From: DASYXW01 sp035934405
GTDB taxonomy: Bacteria; Acidobacteriota; Terriglobia; UBA7540
DNA: 53,161 nt
Assembly (NCBI GenBank): GCA_035934405.1
Contig: DASYXW010000013.1
Span: 1 to 53,161, forward strand
Direction of reading: 5' to 3'
The notes beneath the pieces were generated by a model. The model made no database searches and was not told the DNA's origin. It worked only from the letters and a program-made list of their open reading frames with translations. Made by a program: the position numbers and the translations under genes. Shown one piece after another: positions 31,826-38,778 of this stretch (positions are counted from its first letter, which is position 1; every line of letters begins with the position of its first letter).

Positions 31826-32380
31826 TCACATACGTTTCAGCACTCTTGCCAGTTCCAACCTTCCCCGGTTGATCCGGGACTTCACCGTGCCTTCCGGAAC
31901 GCCCAGCACCTGGGCAATTTCCACGTAGTCGAGGTCCTGGAAGTCGCGCAGCACCACGGCTTCGCGCATGTCGGGCGAAAGCCGGTCGAGCGCCGCCTGC
32001 AACAACTCCTGCCGCTCGCGGGCTTCGAGGCGCGCCAGGGGATGCTCGTCGGGGCTCGGTTTCTGCTCCACTCCCGCCGCCTCGTCATCGAGCGACGAGG
32101 TTACGCGGTCCTTGCGTGTGCGCCGGTAGTGGTCCACGAGGTGGTTGCGCGCCACGCGATTGAGCCAGGTCGAAAACGAGCCTTGAAGGGCATCGTAGCT
32201 CCGCAGCGTCTGAAAAATCTTGATGAAAACCTCTTGCGTCAGATCTTCTGCTTCGCTCGTCCGCCCGGTAAAGCGGTAGCACAGATTATAGACCTTGCGG
32301 CTGTGCGAGCGCAGCAACTCCTCCCAGGCCGAGTCCTCGCCCGCGAGGCACCGCTTGACGACATGCGGGTCCTGTTCCAC
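31826..32380 (-). CDS. ECF RNA polymerase sigma factor
   Basis: A 184-residue extracytoplasmic-function sigma factor. The start is GTG with GGGAGAGA a few bases upstream. Region 2 (about 22-92) has the typical YNLCYRFTGRTSEAEDLTQEVF and FSTWLNRVARNHLVDHYRR. Region 4 (about 128-180) has LSPDMREAVVLRDF, the helix-turn-helix DYVEIAQVLGVPEGTVKSR, and INRGRLELARVL. There is no region 3. With the zinc anti-sigma factor directly downstream, it probably drives its own operon of envelope proteins (32380 to 27455). Related members resemble the RpoE/SigW groups. Confidence 0.95.
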   Translation of the reverse strand: MEQDPHVVKRCLAGEDSAWEELLRSHSRKVYNLCYRFTGRTSEAEDLTQEVFIKIFQTLRSYDALQGSFSTWLNRVARNHLVDHYRRTRKDRVTSSLDDEAAGVEQKPSPDEHPLARLEARERQELLQAALDRLSPDMREAVVLRDFQDLDYVEIAQVLGVPEGTVKSRINRGRLELARVLKRM

Positions 32381-32429
32381 TCAGTCTCTCCCGGGTGTTC
32401 TATCATAAGTCGACGCGTCCGCGATAGAC

Positions 32430-32612
32430 AAACAGTGGCAAGTGGCTAGTGGCAAGTGGTGAGTGACAAGTGAGCGCGCGGAGCGTTAGGATAAAAGTGC
32501 AGCTAGGGGGCGACTCGAGGCTCGTTACTTTTCCCGCCGCGGCGGGTCACTCGTCACTGCCTTTTATGAGCTTGCCACTCACCACTTGCCACTCGTCGCT
32601 CGCCACTCGTCA
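32430..32612. repeat. Word-like inverted repeat region
   Basis: GTGGCAAGTGGCTAGTGGC and GTGAGTGACAAGTGAG on the left are answered on the right by CACTCGTCACTGCC and CCACTTGCCACTCGTC. The whole gap can therefore fold into an imperfect long hairpin. It lies between the divergent sigma factor and flippase-like genes. Confidence 0.6.
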
Positions 32613-32627
32613 TTCGTCACACCCCTT

Positions 32628-33740
32628 ATGACCAAGCGTCAACAACGATGGTTCGGAACCGGCGCGGTGGCCCTGGCGCTGGCGTTCGTTGCCTATCATT
32701 TCACCCGGCACGGGGGCTGGCAACACTTCAACTGGAACCAATTCTCAAGGTTGCTGCTGCACGCCAACCCTTGGTGGCTGGCGGTCGCCGTGGTGGCGTC
32801 TTACGCCAGCTACGCGGTGCGCGCTTATCGTTGGAAGTTCTTCCTCGACCCAATTCGCAAAGCCTCTTTGTGGAATCTGTTTGTGGCGCAGATTCTGGGA
32901 TTCAGCTCCATCTACCTGGTGGGACGCATCGGCGAGATTGTCCGGCCGGCTTACATCGCCCGCAAGGAAAAGGTCTCATATACTTCGCAGGCGGCCATCT
33001 GGCTGCTGGAACGCGTTTACGACGGTTTGGCAGTCTGCATCCTGTTCGGCCTGGCGCTGGATCTCGAACCCATCCGGCCGAAGTCATTTCACGCCGTCGT
33101 GACCCTGCGCCGGATGCACGAAGGCGCGTTTATCGTTTTGGCCGTAATGGTTGCGGTGATCGCCGCTCTGGCGATTTTCCGCGTCTACTCCGAGAAGCTG
33201 ATCGGCACGGGCTCGCGCGTCCTGCGTTTTTTGCCGGAGGGGGCGCGGCGCTTGCTGGGCCGCCTTTCGCGTTCCTTCGCCGACGGCCTCGACGTCATTG
33301 AGGACTGGCGCGACCTTTCGGCCAGTGTGGGCTGCACTGTCCTGCTGTGGCTTATTAACGTCAGCATATTCTGGCTGGTCTTTCATAGCCTGGGCGGATC
33401 CGTGGCGAGGCTTACGTGGTGGGCGGCGGCGTTGGCGCTCTTCTTTGCGGCGCTCGGCCTGCTGCTGCAACTGCCCGGCATCGGCGGTGGATACGAGTTG
33501 GGGATCATTCTGGCGCTGCGGCAGGTGTTTCATGTGCCCGCCGAGAGCGCCACCGGGGCGGGCGTGATGGCGTGGCTTGTGGTCCTGGTCCCTTGCCTGA
33601 CGCTTGGAATCATTCTGTTGGCTTACGAGGGCCTGAGCTTTAAGCGACTCGGAAAAATGGCGGAGGAAGAGACAGTCGCCAGTTCTCAGTTATCAGTTGC
33701 CAGTCCGGAATCATCACGCCAAAGGGACTCTGTTCGCTGA
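32628..33740 (+). CDS. Lysylphosphatidylglycerol synthase-type membrane (flippase-like) protein
   Basis: A 370-residue polytopic membrane protein of the UPF0104/LPG-synthase transmembrane family (PF03706-like). The ATG at 32628 is the likely start; an in-frame earlier start would translate repeat DNA. Hydrophobic helices occur from about residue 8 on (WFGTGAVALALAFVAYHF, LLLHANPWWLAVAVVASYASY, and more); the family signatures YAVRAYRWKFFL and RIGEIVRPAYIARKEK are clear. The soluble aminoacyl-transfer domain of true MprF is absent, so only a lipid or isoprenoid-intermediate transport role is plausible. The last 25 residues run into low-complexity sequence. It lies upstream of nrdR. Confidence 0.85.
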   Translation: MTKRQQRWFGTGAVALALAFVAYHFTRHGGWQHFNWNQFSRLLLHANPWWLAVAVVASYASYAVRAYRWKFFLDPIRKASLWNLFVAQILGFSSIYLVGRIGEIVRPAYIARKEKVSYTSQAAIWLLERVYDGLAVCILFGLALDLEPIRPKSFHAVVTLRRMHEGAFIVLAVMVAVIAALAIFRVYSEKLIGTGSRVLRFLPEGARRLLGRLSRSFADGLDVIEDWRDLSASVGCTVLLWLINVSIFWLVFHSLGGSVARLTWWAAALALFFAALGLLLQLPGIGGGYELGIILALRQVFHVPAESATGAGVMAWLVVLVPCLTLGIILLAYEGLSFKRLGKMAEEETVASSQLSVASPESSRQRDSVR

Positions 33741-33816
33741 GCCCGGCGGTTGGAACTGGGGATCGGCGCTGGGCTGCTTAGTTTGACTGACGACTGACAA
33801 CTGACCGCTGGCAACT
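33678..33816. repeat. Word-like inverted repeat at a gene end
   Basis: AGTTCTCAGTTATCAGTTGCCAGT on the left and TTGACTGACGACTGACAACTGACC on the right are complementary in part. The left arm is translated as the last residues of the flippase-like protein (SSQLSVASPESS), so the element overlaps the gene end. It ends 7 bp before nrdR. Confidence 0.55.
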
Positions 33817-33822
33817 ATTCTT

Positions 33823-34290
33823 ATGAAGTGCCCCTTTTGTGGCAACATTGAGGACCGGGTGGTGGATTCGCGGGAAGCGAAGGCCGGAGACGCCATCCGC
33901 CGCCGCCGCCATTGCGAACACTGCGGCCGGCGCTTCACCACCTACGAGCGTATCGATGAGATCCCGCACATGGTGGTGAAGAAAGACGGCCGCCGCGAGA
34001 GGTTCGACCGGCACAAGATCCTGGCCGGCTTGCTCAAGGCTTGCGAGAGGCGTCCGGTCGCGCCCGCCAAGCTCGAGGAAATCGTCAACGAAGCCGAAGC
34101 CTACGTCACCGAGTCGCACGACCGCGAGCGTCCGACCACCGGGGTCGGCGAACTGGTGATGAACCGGCTGAAGAAGCTCGACAAGGTGGCCTACGTCCGC
34201 TTCGCCTCCGTCTATCTCGATTTCAAAGATGTGCGCGAGTTTATGGACGAGTTGAAGGACCTGCTGAAGGCGCGCAAGGACAAGGCCTGA
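33823..34290 (+). CDS. nrdR: Transcriptional repressor NrdR
   Basis: A 155-residue regulator of ribonucleotide reductase genes. An N-terminal zinc ribbon has C3-x2-C6 (MKCPFCGN) and C31-x2-C34 (HCEHCGRRF), followed by the conserved TYERI. An ATP-cone domain covers about 48-138 (VVKKDGRRERFDRHKILAGL, then VGELVMNRLKKLDKVAYVRFASVY). Nucleotide binding to the cone sets oligomeric state and DNA binding. The length is standard. No NrdR box was seen in the window and no nrd genes are near, but thyX, another deoxynucleotide gene, lies 0.5 kb downstream. Confidence 0.97.
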   Translation: MKCPFCGNIEDRVVDSREAKAGDAIRRRRHCEHCGRRFTTYERIDEIPHMVVKKDGRRERFDRHKILAGLLKACERRPVAPAKLEEIVNEAEAYVTESHDRERPTTGVGELVMNRLKKLDKVAYVRFASVYLDFKDVREFMDELKDLLKARKDKA

Positions 34291-34368
34291 ATCCATCTGC
34301 TCACCTTCGTCATCTTATGGGTGTCTCGCAGTTGGCGCGGTCTGCCTCGCTCAGTTCGAAACTACGGC

Positions 34369-34397
34369 TTGAAAGGTACGGAAAGAGCGGCTACAAT
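34369..34397 (+). promoter_or_regulatory. Promoter of rpmE
   Basis: TTGAAA (34369-34374), a 17-bp spacer and TACAAT (34392-34397) match the vegetative consensus well. The predicted start near 34404 leaves a leader of about 24 nt with GAAGGAG before the rpmE ATG. Confidence 0.75.
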
Positions 34398-34427
34398 CAA
34401 AGGCTGTGTGTTTCTAGAAGGAGTCCC

Positions 34428-34670
34428 ATGAAGAAGGACATTCATCCGGCCTATCACGAAATCACCGTGGCGTGCGCCTGCGGCAGCACGTTCAAGACCC
34501 GTTCCGCCTACAAAGGCGACGTCCTGCACCTCGAAATCTGTTCGAGCTGCCATCCGTTCTTCACCGGAAAACAAAAGCTGGTGGACAGCGCCGGACGCGT
34601 GGAGCGTTTCCAGAGAAAGTACAAGCGGGTTCCCGCGGCCGAAACTGCCGCCGCCCAGCCAAAAGCCTAG
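34428..34670 (+). CDS. rpmE: 50S ribosomal protein L31
   Basis: An 80-residue L31 of the large ribosomal subunit. The ATG at 34428 follows GAAGGAG and opens with the family signature MKKDIHPAYHEI. It is the zinc-binding C+ form: CACGS near residue 16 and CSSCHPF near residue 38 supply four cysteines. The usual end FFTGKQKLVDSAGRVERFQRK is present, followed by a short Ala/Pro extension. Upstream in-frame codons belong to nrdR DNA in another frame. It has its own promoter. Confidence 0.97.
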   Translation: MKKDIHPAYHEITVACACGSTFKTRSAYKGDVLHLEICSSCHPFFTGKQKLVDSAGRVERFQRKYKRVPAAETAAAQPKA

Positions 34671-34673
34671 AAG

Positions 34674-34763
34674 CAGGTGCCAGGTGTCAGAGAGCAGCGG
34701 AAGCCAAGCGTCCGATGCAGCCTGAAACTTGCACCCGAAACCTGACACCTAACACCCGACACC
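34674..34763. repeat. Word-like inverted repeat between rpmE and thyX
   Basis: CAGGTGCCAGGTGTCAG on the left is answered by CTGACACCTAACACCCGACACCT on the right, giving an imperfect hairpin over about 85 bp. It ends 4 bp before the thyX GTG. Confidence 0.6.
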
Positions 34764-34767
34764 TCGC

Positions 34768-35550
34768 GTGGATCCCTACGTCACCAAACCGAAGGTCTAC
34801 TTGCTCGGACGCCAGGCGGTCGACGAGCAAGAGCTGGCGCGCTTCCTCGCCGATGAGGAGCTGGAGTTTACGACCGACACTCGCGCCGGCGCCGAAATCC
34901 TGAACGAGATTGCCGGCCGCACCTGCTACATGTCGTTCGGCAAAGGCCGCAAATCCAACCAGGAATACCTCGAAAACATCCTCACCTCGAAGCACGGCAG
35001 CGTGCTGGAGCACGCCGTGTGGAACCTGCTCATCACCGGCGTCAGCCGCGCCCTGACGCACGAACTGGTGCGTCACCGGGCCGGCTTCGGCTACTCGCAA
35101 CTTTCCCAACGCTATGTGGACGAGAGCGACGCGCGCTACGTGGTCCCGCCACTCTACCAGGAGAATCCCGAGCTCCGCGCCCAATGGCAGAAGACGATTG
35201 ATTGCGTGCGCCAGGCCTACGTGGAGTTAGCAAACAAGACCACCGAGTACGTTCAGCAGCAGCACCCCGAGATGGCGCCGCGCGACCGGCGCAAGTGGGC
35301 GCGGCAAGCGGCGCGTTCCATTCTGCCCAACGCCTGCGAGACCAAGATCTTCGTCACCGGCAATGCGCGCGCCTGGCGGCACTTTCTCGAACTGCGCGGC
35401 AGCCCGCACGCCGACACTGAAATCCGCTTGCTCGCGGTGGAGGTCGGACGCGTGCTGAAACAGGAGAGCCCCAACATCTTCCACGACGTTGAAATCGCCG
35501 ACGAGTCCGACGGCATGCCGTCGGTGCGGGTCCAACACTCCAAGGTGTAG
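34768..35550 (+). CDS. thyX: Flavin-dependent thymidylate synthase ThyX
   Basis: A 260-residue FAD-dependent enzyme that methylates dUMP to dTMP with methylenetetrahydrofolate, replacing ThyA. It starts at GTG. The ThyX motif is RHR at 102-104 and Ser113 in RHRAGFGYSQLSQRY; this is RHR-x8-S, one residue longer than the classic RHR-x7-S. Other family features are EHAVWNLLITGVSRALTHELVRH (upstream helix with the flavin/folate His) and NACETKIFVTGNARAWRHFLELR near residue 190. The length is at the upper end of the family. It is convergent with the aminotransferase gene after only 38 bp. Confidence 0.95.
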   Translation: MDPYVTKPKVYLLGRQAVDEQELARFLADEELEFTTDTRAGAEILNEIAGRTCYMSFGKGRKSNQEYLENILTSKHGSVLEHAVWNLLITGVSRALTHELVRHRAGFGYSQLSQRYVDESDARYVVPPLYQENPELRAQWQKTIDCVRQAYVELANKTTEYVQQQHPEMAPRDRRKWARQAARSILPNACETKIFVTGNARAWRHFLELRGSPHADTEIRLLAVEVGRVLKQESPNIFHDVEIADESDGMPSVRVQHSKV

Positions 35551-35588
35551 GGGTGCGGGCTGCCGCGCCCACAGCGGGACCTGACTCT

Positions 35589-36836
35589 TCATGCGAATCG
35601 CGCCAGCAGCTTGCGCGCGCCCTCCTCGAAAATCTGCGCCGCGGGCAACAGGCTGATCACAAGATAGCCTTCCGAAGCAAAATCGTAGAAGTGGCCGGGA
35701 TGGACGAGCACACCGTCCTGTTGCACCAGCTCGACCGCCCAGTCCTCGTCGCTTTTCCCATCGAGCGCAGTTTGCGAGCGGCTTCCGGGCACGCCCGGCG
35801 CGCCGCTTCGCCGCAGAACGGCGTACCAACCGCCGTCGGCTTCGAGCAGCGCGAGCGCCGGATGCGAGGCGAGCGCCGCGCGCAGCCACTGCCGGTTGCG
35901 CTCGACGCGACCGCGGATCTGAGGCTGGATGGCGTGGCGCGTTTCGAGCAGCCGCGGCAAGGCGTAAGCCACGGGCGCGCTGACCGAAAGATAGGTATCA
36001 GCGATGATCTCCAGGCGCGCCGCAGCTTCGCGCACGAGGTCGTCCGGGCCGCTCACGACGATCCAGGCGAGTTTCATCTGCGGCAGCGCTGCGATCTTCG
36101 AAAGGCCGCTCAACGTGAAGCTGAGAACGTCGCCCACCGCGGCATGGCTCCGCGCCGGCCCGCCGGATGTTGCGACTTCGCTGCCCGGCACCCGGCACGC
36201 GAAGGCATAGTCGGCGAAGACTTCGTCGGCGACGAGCGCCATTCCATGCTGGCTGCAGAGAGAGACAAGCATCTGCCGCTCGGCCGAAGCCACCAACGAG
36301 CCGGTGGGGTTGTTGGGATGTACTACCAGAATCGCCCGAGCCGAGGCCGGCGAGGCGACCGCAAGACGGGCCTGCAGTGCGTCGAGCGCGATGTGCCAAC
36401 CGCAGTTGTACGCAAGCGGGTAAGGAACGAGTTCGACGTCATTGAGGCCGGCGAGGAAGCCGAAGAGCGGATAACTCGGCTGCGGAGCCAGCACGCTATC
36501 CCCAGAATTCGCCAGCAAGCGGAAGATCCAGGCGTAAGCCTCACTCGTACTGGCGGTGAGAAAGATCCGGTCGGATGGCACCTCGACGCCGCGCTCCGCG
36601 TAGTATCCGGCCACGGCTTCGCGTGCCGAGGCTACTCCTCTAGGCTCCGGCTGGTAAGCGAGAGAGCGCGAGTCGGCGAGCGCCCCAAGGATGGCTCCAG
36701 TGTCATACTCGAAGCCGCAGCGCGTCGGGTTGGATTCAGTCAGGTCGAAGAGCGGCAGGCCCCGTGCCCGGCGCTCCTCGAGAGCGGCGGTGAGGCGGTT
36801 AGGCGTCAGCGGCCAGTCCGTTCGGGTGGCAAACAT
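35589..36836 (-). CDS. PLP-dependent aminotransferase (class I/II)
   Basis: A 415-residue fold-type I aminotransferase. N-terminal DLTESNPTRCGF, cofactor-phosphate region (TASTSEAYAWIF), the HPNNPTGS loop (Asn binding the PLP ring oxygen), ADEVFADYAF (Asp pairing the ring nitrogen) and the PLP Schiff-base lysine in SGLSKIAALPQMKLAW are all visible. An Arg near the C-terminus for substrate carboxylate is not obvious by eye. The substrate is unassigned; the sequence resembles the aspartate/alanine-type group. A Gly/Ser-rich insertion (SGAPGVPGSRSQTALDGKS) sits near residue 340. It is divergent from the pirin gene, with 183 bp between the starts. Confidence 0.92.
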   Translation of the reverse strand: MFATRTDWPLTPNRLTAALEERRARGLPLFDLTESNPTRCGFEYDTGAILGALADSRSLAYQPEPRGVASAREAVAGYYAERGVEVPSDRIFLTASTSEAYAWIFRLLANSGDSVLAPQPSYPLFGFLAGLNDVELVPYPLAYNCGWHIALDALQARLAVASPASARAILVVHPNNPTGSLVASAERQMLVSLCSQHGMALVADEVFADYAFACRVPGSEVATSGGPARSHAAVGDVLSFTLSGLSKIAALPQMKLAWIVVSGPDDLVREAAARLEIIADTYLSVSAPVAYALPRLLETRHAIQPQIRGRVERNRQWLRAALASHPALALLEADGGWYAVLRRSGAPGVPGSRSQTALDGKSDEDWAVELVQQDGVLVHPGHFYDFASEGYLVISLLPAAQIFEEGARKLLARFA

Positions 36837-36968
36837 GGAGGATCAAGGGCCAACAACAGCCTTTTCATCATGAAGGACGGCAAGTCCTGTGGCAAGTCTG
36901 ATTCCCTAGTCGCGCGCCGCGGCTCGCGGCCTGCAACCGCCGGCATGTTCCAGCATCAAATAGTTTGC

Positions 36969-36997
36969 TGGACGATAGTCGTTGTAACGAGTATATT
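36969..36997 (+). promoter_or_regulatory. Promoter of the pirin-marR-doxX row
   Basis: TGGACG (36969-36974), a 17-bp spacer and TATATT (36992-36997) make a plausible sigma-70 promoter, with a transcription start near 37004 and the pirin ATG at 37020. The -35 box is only four of six. Confidence 0.5.
36975..36994. promoter_or_regulatory. 20-bp palindrome, probable MarR-family operator
   Basis: ATAGTCGTTGTAACGAGTAT is an inverted repeat with matching arms ATA-x-TCGTT and AACGA-x-TAT around a central GT. It fills the spacer between -35 and -10 of the pirin promoter, a position where binding would block RNA polymerase. The 10-12-bp core with AT-flanked arms is typical of MarR sites, and a marR gene lies in the operon. 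Confidence 0.6.
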
Positions 36998-37019
36998 CCG
37001 AGGCGGAAGAGAGGGCGTC

Positions 37020-37718
37020 ATGATCAAGGTACGAAAGAGCGGCGACCGCGGTCACGCCGACTACGGCTGGCTGGACACACACTACACTTTCAGCTTCAAC
37101 ACTTACTATGATCCGGCCCATATGCAGTTCCGGGATCTGCGGGTCATCAACGAGGACCGGGTCGCGGCCGGGCGGGGCTTTGGGACTCATCCGCACGAGG
37201 ATATGGAGATCCTCACCTATGTGCTCGAAGGCGCGCTCGAACATAAGGACAGCATGGGCACCGGCTCGGTGATCCGTCCGGGCGACGTGCAGCGCATGAG
37301 CGCCGGAACCGGCATCACGCACAGCGAGTTCAATCCGTCGCGCACCGAGCCGGTGCATCTCATGCAGATCTGGATTCTGCCCGAGCGCGAGGGACTGAAG
37401 CCGAGCTACGAGCAGAAGACGTTTGCGGACGAGGAGAAGCGCAATCGGCTGCGCCTGGTGGCGGCCCGTGACGCGCGCGAGGGCGCGGTCAAAATCCACG
37501 CCGACGCGGACCTCTACGCCGGCAAGCTCGACCCGGGCGCGCAAGTGTCGCACGCTCTTGCCCCCGGTCGTCATGCCTGGGTGCAGGTGGCGCGCGGGTC
37601 GGTCGAACTCAACGGGACACCGCTCGAAGCGGGAGACGGTGCCGCGGTGAGTGACGAATGGCAGCTCCACATCAAGGCCGACGCCGCGTCCGAGGTGCTG
37701 CTGTTCGACCTGGCGTGA
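37020..37718 (+). CDS. Pirin family protein (YhhW-like bicupin)
   Basis: A 232-residue pirin. GAGG lies a few bases before the ATG. The N-terminal cupin (about 1-125) has the metal-binding signature: His58 and His60 in GFGTHPHEDMEI, His102 in THSEFNPS, with Glu104 close by. The family PGDVQRMSAGTGI is intact. The second cupin (about 140-232) is present (HAWVQVARGSVELNG). Some pirins oxidise quercetin or act as redox-sensing cofactors; the reaction here is not known. The next gene, for a MarR regulator, starts 55 bp downstream, and DoxX and DedA/rhodanese genes follow. Confidence 0.93.
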   Translation: MIKVRKSGDRGHADYGWLDTHYTFSFNTYYDPAHMQFRDLRVINEDRVAAGRGFGTHPHEDMEILTYVLEGALEHKDSMGTGSVIRPGDVQRMSAGTGITHSEFNPSRTEPVHLMQIWILPEREGLKPSYEQKTFADEEKRNRLRLVAARDAREGAVKIHADADLYAGKLDPGAQVSHALAPGRHAWVQVARGSVELNGTPLEAGDGAAVSDEWQLHIKADAASEVLLFDLA

Positions 37719-37772
37719 AGGATGGCTATGTTTTTGTTGGAGAGAAGCCCCTCCAGCGGCTATAGTCTCGGG

Positions 37773-38345
37773 ATGCCCCAACCGGCATCGGCGTGGACGG
37801 GAAGAGCGAGTGGCACGCTCGAAACAGAGGCCTTCCTGAGCTTGCAGCGCGCCGCGGACCGAACCCTACGCGGCGTAGAGCAGGCGCTCGCTGCAGCCGG
37901 CCTCTCGCCCGCCCAGTACAACGTGCTCCGCATCCTGCGCGGGGCCGTAGGCGAAGGCCCGGAAGGCCCACGAGGTTTGACTTGCGGCGAGGTGGCGAGT
38001 CGGATGATTACGCGTGACCCGGACGTCACGCGGCTGTTCGACCGGCTGGAAGCGCGCGGCCTGGTGGCGCGGTCGCGCGACCGCAAAGACCGGCGGGTGG
38101 TCCGGAGCCGCCTGACGGCGGAGGGCTCGCGACTGCTCGCGACACTCGATGAGCCTATATTGGAACTTCACCATCGGCAGTTGGGTCGCCTCGGAAAGGC
38201 GCGGTTACGGTTGTTGATCGAACTGTTGCAGCGAGCCGCCGGGAGCGGCCCGGCCCGGGCCAATCGGGATCCTCAGGAGCCCGCACTCGCGCGGCAAAAG
38301 GAGACAACATGGAAACGGGAACATCGGGTTCCGGCTGGGGCCTGA
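37773..38345 (+). CDS. MarR family transcriptional regulator
   Basis: A 190-residue winged-helix regulator. The ATG at 37773 is chosen; upstream in-frame codons (MAMFLLERSP) overlap the pirin end region. The MarR fold is visible: dimer helix (EAFLSLQRAADRTLRGVEQAL), LSPAQYNVLRILRGA, recognition helix (LTCGEVASRMITRDPDVTRLFDRLEARGLV), and the wing ARSRDRKDRRVVRSRLTAEG with its DxRxxR signature. There is no cysteine in the N-terminal part that would suggest thiol sensing. A TATAGT at 37761-37766 lies 7 nt before the ATG and could be a -10 box of a leaderless message. The gene end overlaps the doxX start by 37 bp. It probably represses its own operon through the palindrome at 36975. Confidence 0.93.
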   Translation: MPQPASAWTGRASGTLETEAFLSLQRAADRTLRGVEQALAAAGLSPAQYNVLRILRGAVGEGPEGPRGLTCGEVASRMITRDPDVTRLFDRLEARGLVARSRDRKDRRVVRSRLTAEGSRLLATLDEPILELHHRQLGRLGKARLRLLIELLQRAAGSGPARANRDPQEPALARQKETTWKREHRVPAGA

Positions 38346-38728
38346 CCATTTTACGCATTGTGGTCGGCGTGGTCTTTGCAATGCACGGCGGCCAAAAGTT
38401 CTCAATGGGCTTTCGTGGCGTGGCCGGATTCTTTGGAGGGGCGGGCATTCCCTTCCCGATGGCCTCTGCGGTCGTGGTGACCCTACTCGAGTTCTTCGGC
38501 GGCCTGGCGCTCATCGCCGGACTCTTTACGCGATGGGTGTCCCTGCTGATCGCTTTTGAGATGTTCGTCGCCATCCTCAAAATACATCTGCGGGGGGGAT
38601 TTTTTCTGCCGGCGGGATTCGAATACGCGCTCACGATGTTCGCCGCCAACCTGGCGCTGGTGCTAAGCGGCGCGGGACGGGCATCGCTCGACGGGCTGCG
38701 GTCGCAAGGCGCAGCCGGCAAGCGGTAA
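38309..38728 (+). CDS. DoxX family membrane protein
   Basis: A 139-residue integral membrane protein of the DoxX/DoxD-like family. The ATG is preceded by AAAGGAGACAAC, inside the last codons of marR, so translational coupling is likely. Four hydrophobic helices are seen (about 10-30, 48-68, 70-90 and 105-125), with the signatures LRIVVGVVFAMHGGQKF and LEFFGGLALIAGLFTRW. DoxX proteins work in thiosulfate:quinone oxidation in archaea and in redox or electrophile stress in bacteria (as in CatD/MhqP-like groups). The role here is inferred from the pirin-MarR context. Confidence 0.9.
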   Translation: METGTSGSGWGLTILRIVVGVVFAMHGGQKFSMGFRGVAGFFGGAGIPFPMASAVVVTLLEFFGGLALIAGLFTRWVSLLIAFEMFVAILKIHLRGGFFLPAGFEYALTMFAANLALVLSGAGRASLDGLRSQGAAGKR

Positions 38729-38778
38729 GCAGTCGGTAGCCGAGTCGAGCCGGTGACGCTTAGGCTTTCGACCTTCCT

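Noticed and set aside
35553..37019. Long plus-strand extension upstream of pirin
   Set aside because: It lies antisense to the aminotransferase gene, which has all PLP motifs. The pirin family starts at 37020 with its own ribosome-binding site.
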